A DNA stretch of 43,306 nt. Origin: an uncultured Lachnospiraceae bacterium. Its GTDB lineage: Bacteria > Bacillota > Clostridia > Lachnospirales > Lachnospiraceae. The notes under the pieces were generated by a model, which was not told where the DNA came from, did not search any database, and saw nothing but the letters and a program-made list of their open reading frames with translations. Positions within the stretch are counted from its first letter, which is position 1. Each line of letters opens with the position of its first letter. This document shows, one piece after another, positions 25,801-32,941 of the stretch. Made by a program: the position numbers and the translations under genes. The stretch is taken from NCBI GenBank assembly GCA_944381515.1, contig CALWLM010000105.1:1-43306 (forward strand). The letters are read 5' to 3'.

Positions 25801-25835
25801 CTGTAGGATATGATAAACGCTACCATATCCTACAG
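25801..25835 (-). other. Strong intercistronic stem-loop after EIID
   Basis: A perfect 12-bp stem (CTGTAGGATATG/CATATCCTACAG) with an 11-base loop, 63 bases after the EIID stop. A T6 run lies only about 12 bases beyond the stem, so full termination is doubtful. It could set the ratio of PTS to enzyme mRNA. Confidence 0.7.
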
Positions 25836-25897
25836 ATTGTTACCCTCTTATTGTTATTCGTAATTTGTTTTGCAAATTTTGCTGACTTTCTGGAAGC

Positions 25898-26728
25898 TTA
25901 CATGATTCCCAGCGCAACAAGAATGATCGTAGCTGCGAGAGCGCCAAATACTAACCAGAGCGTATTGACTTTCTTCTTCTTGAGCAGCCAGTAGAACAGG
26001 AAGAACGTTCCAAAGCCGAGCAATCCGGGGAAGATACCATTCAAAATATCGTTAAGAGAAGTCAATGCTTCCTCCGGTCCAAAGGTTAAGGCCAAATTTA
26101 CGCTGATGTTTCCGGAAACCATTCCGCCAATAACAATCAGGCCAAGGATTGAAGCCGCCTCCAGAACCTTGTTGATCAGTCCGGACTCCTGCAGATTCGT
26201 TACTGCCGCAGTACCCATTTTGTAACCAATGGAGGCAGTGCCGAAGTACATAATGAAAGCAGGAATATTATAAATCAGAGCATAAAGAATCGGTCCCAAA
26301 ATGCTCCCCTGCGCAGCGAAAGAAATACCAACGCCGCAGGCAACAATACGAATACAGTTGAGGAACAGGGAATCAAAAACACCGGACAGCGGGCCCATCA
26401 GAGAAGTTTTGATAGCATTAATGGAAGAAGGGTCCATATCGGGATTATTCTTTAACTCTTCCTCCAGCGCAACCATCAGGCCTCCAAACCAGCTCTTAAT
26501 CTGCGGTGTGCACAGGAAGAAGGAAAGATGTCTCTGAAGCGCCGCGCTGAATGCCTGCGGATCATCCCCCCAAATCTTTTTCAATGCGGGGCCAATCTCC
26601 CATACGAAGGGTTTGTGCGTAAAACGCTCGTAGTTTACGGAGGTTGCGCCCTGCAAGGTACGCCATGATATCTGTCTTAAATCTTTTTTAGTAATGATTC
26701 CTTTAGAATTATCAGAATTAGAACTCAT
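25898..26728 (-). CDS. PTS mannose-class EIID component
   Basis: Membrane subunit of 276 residues that with EIIC forms the sugar channel of a mannose-family phosphotransferase system. The N-terminal amphipathic S-W-R-T-L-Q-G-A-T-S-V-N-Y-E-R segment, the G-P-L-S-G-V-F-D-S-L motif and the C-terminal membrane helices are standard EIID. The start chosen (ATG at 26728) overlaps the end of EIIC by 11 bases and has AAAGGAG about ten bases upstream. The longer upstream frame would run deep into EIIC. The sugar specificity cannot be read from the sequence. Confidence 0.93.
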   Translation of the reverse strand: MSSNSDNSKGIITKKDLRQISWRTLQGATSVNYERFTHKPFVWEIGPALKKIWGDDPQAFSAALQRHLSFFLCTPQIKSWFGGLMVALEEELKNNPDMDPSSINAIKTSLMGPLSGVFDSLFLNCIRIVACGVGISFAAQGSILGPILYALIYNIPAFIMYFGTASIGYKMGTAAVTNLQESGLINKVLEAASILGLIVIGGMVSGNISVNLALTFGPEEALTSLNDILNGIFPGLLGFGTFFLFYWLLKKKKVNTLWLVFGALAATIILVALGIM

Positions 26729-27512
26729 TATCGTCAATCTCCTTTCCAGCCTCAGAAGCCCCCGAAGTTCCGCTAAGCATCTGTTTGAAATCTCCGAAAT
26801 CAAATTTGACCAGTACAATAATCAAACCAATAAGAGCAAGTGCAATTGTCGGAAGTTTCAAATACGCAGCGCCTATGTAACCCAAAAGAAGATAAATCCA
26901 ATTTTTCTTATTCATCATGGTCGATGCCAGCATGGCAAGACCGATTGCAGGAAGAACGCCGCCCGCCGTAGCCATTCCGTTCAGGATAACGTCCGGAATC
27001 TTCTCAATGATAGCAACGACAGAGTTCGAACCGAAAATCCATGCAAGGAACACCATTAAAAACTTCAGAAAAGCGTTAAGGAATCCCTCAAACCACATGA
27101 CCATGTATATGCCTTTTTCATTGGCCTTCTTGGCATAGTTGTCAGCGATTTTGGATGTAAAGGAGAAGAGCGCCCATAATACGTTCTGAAGAGACGTAGC
27201 CAAAACTGCAATCGGAACTGCCAAAAGCAGGGCCGCCTCGGTATCCAATCCGGAAGAGATAACGAAGGCAGAAGCCAAAATACTGCTTATGCCGGCATCC
27301 GGAGCGATATAGGTACCGATTGTAACAGAACCAAGGAAAAGCGCCTCAAGCGTAGCGCCCAACAAAAGGCCAGTTTGTAAATCACCCAGAATTAAACCTA
27401 CCAACGGCGCAAGAACGATAGGTCTATTCAAATACAGAGAACCAACCGCCCAGTCAAGGTGGCAATAAGCTCCCAACAGACCAAGCAAAACCGCTTCAAC
27501 AAATGTTGACAT
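26718..27512 (-). CDS. PTS mannose-class EIIC component
   Basis: A 264-residue polytopic membrane protein. The D-L-Q-T-G-L-L-L-G-A-T-L-E-A-L-F-L-G segment and the R-P-I-V-L-A-P-L-V-G-L-I-L-G-D motif before it are diagnostic of EIIC of the mannose/sorbose class, which binds and translocates the sugar while EIIB phosphorylates it. GGGGG lies about eight bases upstream of the ATG. It is coupled to EIID by an 11-base overlap and separated from EIIB by a repeat-rich 206-base spacer. Confidence 0.95.
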   Translation of the reverse strand: MSTFVEAVLLGLLGAYCHLDWAVGSLYLNRPIVLAPLVGLILGDLQTGLLLGATLEALFLGSVTIGTYIAPDAGISSILASAFVISSGLDTEAALLLAVPIAVLATSLQNVLWALFSFTSKIADNYAKKANEKGIYMVMWFEGFLNAFLKFLMVFLAWIFGSNSVVAIIEKIPDVILNGMATAGGVLPAIGLAMLASTMMNKKNWIYLLLGYIGAAYLKLPTIALALIGLIIVLVKFDFGDFKQMLSGTSGASEAGKEIDDNEF

Positions 27513-27718
27513 GACAATTTCCCCCTTTAATTTGATATTCGTTATGTCCTACAAAAAACTCCTAAACCCCAGGCTGCGTCTACCACCTCCAGCTCACCCC
27601 AAGCACAAACGACAATATATTTTAAAGGCCCTTAAATAACGTACAAAATAAAGCACAAAACAAATGAAACAAAACGGGACGAAACAAAAACGCTACAAAA
27701 CCAGAAACCGGCTGAAAA
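27513..27718 (-). other. Spacer with repeated TTTTGT-like units
   Basis: Between EIIB and EIIC. About 27620-27715 is strongly strand-biased (C-poor A-rich on +, T-rich on the mRNA strand) with at least six ACAAAA/ACAAAC units about 10-13 bases apart. A TTTAAAGGCCCTTAAA near-palindrome lies at its edge. I see no gene here. Confidence 0.5.
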
Positions 27719-28183
27719 CTAAAGAACCTTTGTCAGAGGAGTCGGGGATGCGGTAGGGATCGTCTGCAAATAAACATTATATCCCTCGCTTGCAAGCTCT
27801 TTCAGCATGTCCCTCTGTTTGCTCGTGACGTAAACATGCTTGCCTAGCTGTTCCGTTCCCTCACGTTTTACCGTCCGGCCAAGGTTACACTCTTTTACTG
27901 CCTCGCAGCCCTTCATCAAGCGATAGGCAGTTGTTACGCTGTCTACTACAATGAAAAGCTTGTACTTATCTGTTACGCCGCTGTTAATTGCTTTTATAGA
28001 ATCTTCAACACTTTTGATTACCAGCTTGATACCCGCAGGCACGCTTATTTTAGCTGCTGTAATCTCTAACGGCGTCATATTGTCCTTGGCAATCAAAATA
28101 CAGTCTGCTCCGATCGTATTCGTCCAGGTAGCGGCAACTTGTCCATGGATTAACCTGTCGTCAACTCTCATTAATTTGATCAT
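27719..28183 (-). CDS. PTS mannose-class EIIB component
   Basis: A 154-residue cytoplasmic phosphocarrier. The N-terminal M-I-K-L-M-R-V-D-D-R-L-I-H-G-Q is the EIIB signature with the phosphorylated His13. It takes phosphate from EIIA and hands it to the sugar during transport. I chose the ATG at 28183 because AAAGGA lies nine bases upstream and the N-terminus then matches the family; two earlier in-frame ATGs overlap that site. Confidence 0.94.
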   Translation of the reverse strand: MIKLMRVDDRLIHGQVAATWTNTIGADCILIAKDNMTPLEITAAKISVPAGIKLVIKSVEDSIKAINSGVTDKYKLFIVVDSVTTAYRLMKGCEAVKECNLGRTVKREGTEQLGKHVYVTSKQRDMLKELASEGYNVYLQTIPTASPTPLTKVL

Positions 28184-28247
28184 GTTTATCATTCCTTTCA
28201 ATTATTTGGGATTAAATATTAGGTTTTTAAATATTCTGTATTAAAAC

Positions 28248-28676
28248 TCAAAATGAATCAAGCTCATCGACCCTATCGACAAGCTGGTTAACATATACAA
28301 TGGAAGCTCTCGCTTTATCAATCATATCCTCTATCATTTCCTTCGTGAGTTCTTCCGGAGCAAAAACAAACTGCATCAAAAGGCCAAGATTTAATCCGGC
28401 AATCAAATGGAACGGTCTTCGTCCCGTCAATTTGATAAATTCATTGCATACGCTGCCGCCAAGGAGGTCAACCAGAACAATGACTTCTTCGTCTTCTGGA
28501 AAAGAGTCCAGCAAATCCATAAGCTCGCCTGAAATTTGAGTCTCACCGTCCTCCATATCGCCATCGACGTACGCGCAAAAGTACGTGATATTCTCCTGCT
28601 CTCCACATATCAGCCTTAAGGAATCCAAAATTCCTTTTGCAAAATTTCCATGTGTCGCAACTACGATATTAGCCAT
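28248..28676 (-). CDS. PTS mannose-class EIIA component
   Basis: A 142-residue cytoplasmic EIIA. The V-A-T-H9-G-N-F-A motif holds the His phosphorylated by HPr, and V-L-V-D-L-L-G-G-S-V is the conserved second strand-loop. It is the first gene of the PTS-hydrolase set, with a leader of about 240 bases from the predicted promoter. The ribosome site is modest (GGTGAGAGAAG), and an in-frame ATG 54 bases upstream has none. Confidence 0.94.
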   Translation of the reverse strand: MANIVVATHGNFAKGILDSLRLICGEQENITYFCAYVDGDMEDGETQISGELMDLLDSFPEDEEVIVLVDLLGGSVCNEFIKLTGRRPFHLIAGLNLGLLMQFVFAPEELTKEMIEDMIDKARASIVYVNQLVDRVDELDSF

Positions 28677-28830
28677 TTCTTCTCTCACCAAGCCTTTCTT
28701 TGTCAGATTGTTAAAATTTCCAAAAATCATCGCAAAAAAATAAAAACATCGAAGCTAATCTCCCCGATCGCATTCTTAATGGCATCCTTAATGAAGTACG
28801 TCCCCAGTACGGTGCCAGGCGTTATCTGCC

Positions 28831-28886
28831 GGGTTTTATCTAATGGGTTTTATCTAATGGGTTTTATCCATCGGATTTTATCTGTT
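28831..28886 (-). repeat. Four tandem 14-bp repeats in the PTS operon leader
   Basis: GGGTTTTATCTAAT occurs twice exactly (28831, 28845), then GGGTTTTATCCATC and GGATTTTATCTGTT follow in register. They lie in the predicted 5' untranslated leader. Nearer the gene there is also a 12-base direct repeat CATTAAGRATGC (about 28775-28800). Confidence 0.85.
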
Positions 28887-28924
28887 ATTAAATCTTGAAT
28901 TATCTGACCTCTCTTCTGGATTAC

Positions 28925-28953
28925 ATTTTATTATATTTGCATATTTTTTTCAA
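28925..28953 (-). promoter_or_regulatory. Predicted promoter of the PTS-hydrolase operon
   Basis: Minus-strand TTGAAA-N17-TAAAAT, about 250 bases upstream of EIIA and 28 bases from the inverted repeat at 28981-29015. Confidence 0.5.
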
Positions 28954-28980
28954 TGATTTAGCCTTATTATTGGCCATTTT

Positions 28981-29026
28981 GCCAGTGGTATGAATACTAC
29001 ATACATACCACTGGCAAAGAGGTATG
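28981..29026. promoter_or_regulatory. Candidate GntR operator: 12-bp inverted repeat plus a third half-site
   Basis: GCCAGTGGTATG (28981-28992) and its exact complement CATACCACTGGC (29004-29015) flank 11 bases. A further GGTATG lies at 29021-29026, five bases before the GntR gene -35. The element lies between the divergent promoters and could control both. Confidence 0.7.
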
Positions 29027-29031
29027 TTTTA

Positions 29032-29060
29032 TTGACAACAAAATCAATTAAAACTATAAT
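29032..29060 (+). promoter_or_regulatory. Consensus promoter of the GntR gene
   Basis: TTGACA-N17-TATAAT, matching the sigma-A consensus at every position. Confidence 0.85.
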
Positions 29061-29127
29061 AAGTTAATAAGCAAAAAAGCGAGGCATTACAAATTTCAAC
29101 GCTGCCTGGCTACAGGAGGGACTTTTG

Positions 29128-29856
29128 ATGAAAGATATGCCTTTATACAAGACAATTTATGAGGATTTACGGCAAAAAATTGAGAATGGCACCTATTCAG
29201 AAAACGCCGCCCTTCCGTCAGAACGTGTTCTGTGCCAGATGTACCACGTAAGCAGATCTACCATGCGTTCCGCTCTGGACGAGCTATACCGCAACAATTA
29301 CATTGTTAAATTACACGGCGGCGGAAATTTCGTCAAACCGAAGATGTTTGAGCGGAAAATGACAAAATTTAACTCGTTCGCGGACAGTCTGAAGGCGCAG
29401 CATATTTCAATTAAAAACCAGATTATAGATTATGAGCTGATTTCAACAGACAAGTATCTCGACTCGCTGACTCTGCCCCAGTCAAATTTCACGGATAATA
29501 TTCGCTGGCATAAGCTGACAAGGCTGAGATCCGCAGAAGACGTCCCGCTTATGATTGAGACAAACTATCTCCCCCAGTGGCGCTTCTACGAAATTGATAC
29601 CAACGTTTTGCGTGACACTTCCCTGTACGCATACCTGCGGAAAAATTATAATATGGTAATTACGGATGCCAACGAGCTTTTATCGCCGCAGCTTCCCAAC
29701 AAACACGAGCGAACCCTGCTGCAGATTACGGGACATACTCCCTGTATGCTGGACGAGCTCTTTTGCTACGAAAAGGGAAATCTGATCGCGATTCATCACA
29801 CAATCGTTCGAGGAGACAAATTCAGGTTCCAGTCCTCCTCCTATGTAAACGGATAG
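29128..29856 (+). CDS. GntR/HutC family regulator (winged helix plus UTRA domain)
   Basis: A 242-residue regulator. Residues about 5-75 are the GntR winged helix (L-Y-K-T-I-Y-E-D-L-R, then L-P-S-E-R-V-L, then V-S-R-S-T-M-R-S-A-L), and the rest is a UTRA domain, which binds phosphorylated sugars or similar small molecules. AGGAGGG lies seven bases before the ATG at 29128; the TTG one codon earlier is less likely. It is divergent from the PTS-hydrolase set and probably represses it from the inverted repeat at 28981-29026 until the phosphorylated substrate appears. Confidence 0.93.
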   Translation: MKDMPLYKTIYEDLRQKIENGTYSENAALPSERVLCQMYHVSRSTMRSALDELYRNNYIVKLHGGGNFVKPKMFERKMTKFNSFADSLKAQHISIKNQIIDYELISTDKYLDSLTLPQSNFTDNIRWHKLTRLRSAEDVPLMIETNYLPQWRFYEIDTNVLRDTSLYAYLRKNYNMVITDANELLSPQLPNKHERTLLQITGHTPCMLDELFCYEKGNLIAIHHTIVRGDKFRFQSSSYVNG

Positions 29857-29910
29857 ATAAACCTTAAAAGCGAAACAATAAATGATAGGTCCGCAGATGA
29901 AGGGCTTGAA

Positions 29911-29980
29911 TTTGCGCGGGGATGATTTACAATATTTGGATGGGGTTGATATTGTAAATTTCCCCCGTTTTCAGCGCAAA
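29911..29980. repeat. 70-bp nested inverted repeat after the GntR gene
   Basis: Three nested arms pair in order: TTTGCGC/GCGCAAA, GGGG/CCCC and TTTACAATAT/ATATTGTAAA (10 bp perfect), around a 13-base loop. No T run follows. It could be a large RNA hairpin or the remnant of a small mobile element. Confidence 0.55.
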
Positions 29981-30096
29981 ACGAAAATCTTTCAAATATA
30001 TGTTTTGACACTGCGCTTTATAATGATGTTGGGGCGAATAAAGTCATATAACTTACTTCACCCCTCAATTAAATCCGCATCCTATGTACAGTGCAT

Positions 30097-30737
30097 TTAT
30101 CTCACTTGTTCTATTTTTCCGTTGTCTACCTCGTAGACTTTACCGCACAAAATATCGATATCCTGTGCATTATGACTGGCAAGCAATATGGTTTTGCCCT
30201 GCTCTTTCATCTTGAGCAAAAGTTCCCTTACGTCAGCAGCCCCTTGTTTATCCAAACCATTTAAAGGCTCATCTAAAATCAGCAGATCCTGATCCTCCAT
30301 AACCGCTTGAGCAATCCCCAGCCGCTGGCGCATTCCCAGAGAATATTTCGAGACCCATTTTTTACTTTTGGGATCGAGCCCAACCAGCTCCATCGTTTCC
30401 CGAATCTTGTCATCATCAATTTTTTTCGGATAGAAGCAAGACCTTTCAGATTACGAAAACCCGAAATATAAGGAGAAAATCCCGGATTTTCAATAATTAC
30501 CCCCGTATTTTCCGGGAAATCACAGTCTTCACCAATTTTCTTTTCTCTCACATATATCTCCCCCGAATCTGGTATCAAAAAGCCACAGATTGCCTTCATT
30601 AAAACAGTTTTGCCAGATCCATTGGCTCCGGTCAAACCACAAATACTCCCCTTTTCCACAGTCAAATTTATATTATCCAAAACCTTGATTCCTTTAAACT
30701 GTTTCGACACATCTTTTACCTTAATAATCGTCTCCAT
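30097..30737 (-). pseudogene. ABC transporter ATPase (bacitracin/lantibiotic type), frameshifted at an A7 run
   Basis: An ATPase of the BcrA/NukF type in two overlapping frames. The first (start 30737, GGAGGAG upstream) carries Walker A GANGSGKT and runs to about 30430. The second carries the signature L-G-M-R-Q-R-L, Walker B LLILDEPLNGLD and the H-loop. The switch falls at a run of seven A on the coding strand (30420-30426), where eight would restore one frame of about 215 residues. As written it is inactive. Slippage at the run, phase variation or a sequencing error are all possible. Its start overlaps the stop of the membrane gene before it. Confidence 0.85.
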
Positions 30738-31312
30738 TACCTGCTCCTCCTTATACGATATCCCCACAGCCCGATTAATATATCTGCCGTCCATTGAACT
30801 ATCAATACCAGCCCCACCGAATACCCGCCCTCCATCATTTCCTCACTTCGGCGCAGCATCCATATACTTCCTGGCATTTTCCAGATATAAATGGACATTC
30901 CGGCCATCAGCATAATCAACAGGAAGCTCCATTTATATCCATCTTTCCATTGAATCAATACCATCTGAATCAAGCTCAGCGTCAAAAAGTTTGTCGTCCA
31001 CAGTAAATAAGCCAGCTGCCAACTTCTCTCTCCTATTTCATAGCCTCCAATTTTACTCAGCTGAAAACATAGGAAAAACATCGCGGAAACCTCGATGACA
31101 CTGCCTGCCAGCACCTTTTTAGCCAGCCGATGCCACCACAGAGATGCTTTTCCAAAACGAATCAACCACAGGTAACTAAGGTCCTCTTTTCGGCGCTCCA
31201 AATATCTTCCCATTAAAAGATTCAATATGCCAAACACCAGCAAATACAGATATACATCTTTTAAACTGTGCCGATTCATGTCAGAATAAAACCCTAAAAT
31301 CAGGATATCCAT
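30737..31312 (-). CDS. ABC-2 type membrane protein of the transporter locus
   Basis: A 191-residue protein with about five or six membrane helices and no enzyme motif. GGAG seven bases upstream supports the ATG at 31312 over an earlier TTG. Its TAA overlaps the ATG of the ATPase (TAATG). It starts four bases after the preceding membrane gene. By position it is a permease subunit of the bacitracin/lantibiotic-type transporter. The family is not clear from sequence alone. Confidence 0.75.
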   Translation of the reverse strand: MDILILGFYSDMNRHSLKDVYLYLLVFGILNLLMGRYLERRKEDLSYLWLIRFGKASLWWHRLAKKVLAGSVIEVSAMFFLCFQLSKIGGYEIGERSWQLAYLLWTTNFLTLSLIQMVLIQWKDGYKWSFLLIMLMAGMSIYIWKMPGSIWMLRRSEEMMEGGYSVGLVLIVQWTADILIGLWGYRIRRSR

Positions 31313-31316
31313 AGGC

Positions 31317-32165
31317 TTACTCCATTTTAACAAAATCTATGTCATAACTTGCGTAACAAACCAATTTGGATAAAAGCAAATCCGCACAGAGCAAAAACAA
31401 AGCCGCATACAGTACAGAGGTGTCACCATAATTCAGAGACGAGCGAGTTACACGAGAAAGCCCATAGGGCGACATATAACGTAAAAATCGCAGATACGTT
31501 TCCGCTTCAATAATAATGTCCAAAAACCAAAGGCCCAACACACAAATGCCTCCATAAACAGGCCGGTTTTTCAAATAGAACAGCAGCATGATTAAACCAG
31601 TAAAATTTCCTATCAATAGAGACAGTAAAAAAGTCAGGCCTCCTATCAGATTTGGATTATGCTGCAAAAGCCCAAAAGAAACACTGACCACCGGCCGCAT
31701 ACCGATTATTTCCACAGAAAACTGAGATGCCTTCATCGATGCCTGGCTCCATTCCCCTGCCAACGTTACCTGTCCCCCGCAAACAAGGCAAAAACACAAC
31801 AATAAAAAAATGTTAAAACCCAAAACATTGAAAAACACAAGATATATTTGGCTGGAAATCCAGCTGTGCCTGGTCATTCGCAGCAGATAATAAGACATGC
31901 CCGGATGGTAATTCATTATTTTTCCTACTAAAAAAAGAATACTCAAAAAATAAATGAGCTGCGACTGTCGGGTAGACAGAAACCAGATATATATTTCCCA
32001 CAGATTCATCCGGTCCCCATTTTCTACCAAATGTTTTCGCACTCCTCCAAATAAATACAATAATACGCAAAGAATCACCAGCAAGAACGCATATAATGTA
32101 ACATTTTTTAACGTATCCCGCAGTGAAATCATAGAAAAGTTCAATACTCTTTTACAATCCTTCAT
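31317..32165 (-). CDS. ABC-2 type membrane protein of the transporter locus
   Basis: A 282-residue membrane protein with about six helices. The N-terminal segment is short and basic, followed by a first helix and a large loop (about residues 40-65). GGAGGA lies about eight bases upstream of the ATG at 32165. It overlaps the previous gene by 14 bases, so translation is coupled. It probably forms the membrane part of the exporter with its two neighbours. No close family is recognised. Confidence 0.78.
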   Translation of the reverse strand: MKDCKRVLNFSMISLRDTLKNVTLYAFLLVILCVLLYLFGGVRKHLVENGDRMNLWEIYIWFLSTRQSQLIYFLSILFLVGKIMNYHPGMSYYLLRMTRHSWISSQIYLVFFNVLGFNIFLLLCFCLVCGGQVTLAGEWSQASMKASQFSVEIIGMRPVVSVSFGLLQHNPNLIGGLTFLLSLLIGNFTGLIMLLFYLKNRPVYGGICVLGLWFLDIIIEAETYLRFLRYMSPYGLSRVTRSSLNYGDTSVLYAALFLLCADLLLSKLVCYASYDIDFVKME

Positions 32166-32931
32166 GGCGTATCCTCCTCTGAGAGGCGATATAATAAATT
32201 AACGCCAGCACCCCTGCCAAACTCATATTATAGACCAAGGCAAATGGCACTCCACCATATGCTTCTCTGACCATCTGCGCCTTTAAAAGCGTCATCCCTG
32301 GATTTAGCCACATCACAGACAATAATTCTGTTAAATAAGACAAAATCATAAAGGAGATATATGGCATCGCTATGATCATATATTTATTCCGCGTAAAAAA
32401 TGAAGTCAGCATTCCAAACAGTGTCCATGGCAGACAATAAAGTACCATAGCGCCTGCATAAATCAGATAAAGTATAAATCCATTCCGATTCATCAAATCT
32501 TCAAAGAACGCGCCTCGAAAATAAGATGCTAATGGCGGATTTACTCCCCAATTTGCCCCAAAAGCCAGGCAAATCACTGTAAAAAGCACCAATGTTACAA
32601 TTATGACAGAAGACGCCGATAGCAAAGCTGCGGCAATTTGTCCGCCAAAATACGCTTTTTTACTGCTGCGTATCATCTGATAATAAACAGCTTTTTTCTC
32701 TATCTCCTCCACATAAAAATATAAAAAAGGTGCTGCTGCAACAATCGGCGCCAACGCATGAGATATCCCTACCGTATTCGTTACCAGAAAACAATAGAGA
32801 ACCGGCTGTACCGATTTTCTCGCAAATGATAAATCCCAATAGCATCCTATAATCATCACTATTGCCAGCAATACGGCGCATCCCCAAAATACCGCACTGC
32901 TGTAAATCCTTTTCATATAATAGGAAAACAT
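32152..32931 (-). CDS. ABC-2 type membrane protein of the transporter locus
   Basis: A 259-residue membrane protein with six predicted helices and the usual ABC-2 arrangement of a long first loop. The ATG at 32931 follows GAGGGGAAG; an in-frame ATG 39 bases upstream would overlap the lipoprotein gene and has no site. It lies 10 bases after the lipoprotein gene and overlaps the next membrane gene. The likely role is a permease in immunity to, or export of, a peptide antibiotic. Confidence 0.78.
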   Translation of the reverse strand: MFSYYMKRIYSSAVFWGCAVLLAIVMIIGCYWDLSFARKSVQPVLYCFLVTNTVGISHALAPIVAAAPFLYFYVEEIEKKAVYYQMIRSSKKAYFGGQIAAALLSASSVIIVTLVLFTVICLAFGANWGVNPPLASYFRGAFFEDLMNRNGFILYLIYAGAMVLYCLPWTLFGMLTSFFTRNKYMIIAMPYISFMILSYLTELLSVMWLNPGMTLLKAQMVREAYGGVPFALVYNMSLAGVLALIYYIASQRRIRHEGL

Positions 32932-32941
32932 GGCTTCCCCT

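Noticed and set aside
28727-28840. Minus-strand open frame with protein-like sequence (G-T-Y-F-I-K-D-A-I-K) before EIIA
   Set aside because: No start codon after the preceding stop, and it overlaps the repeats; it may be a fossil fragment but cannot be supported as a gene.
28831-28886. CRISPR-like array
   Set aside because: Units are directly adjacent without spacers and only 14 bp; no cas genes nearby.
29882-30136. 84-codon plus-strand ORF after the GntR gene
   Set aside because: It runs through the nested inverted repeat and into the opposite ABC gene; no ribosome site.
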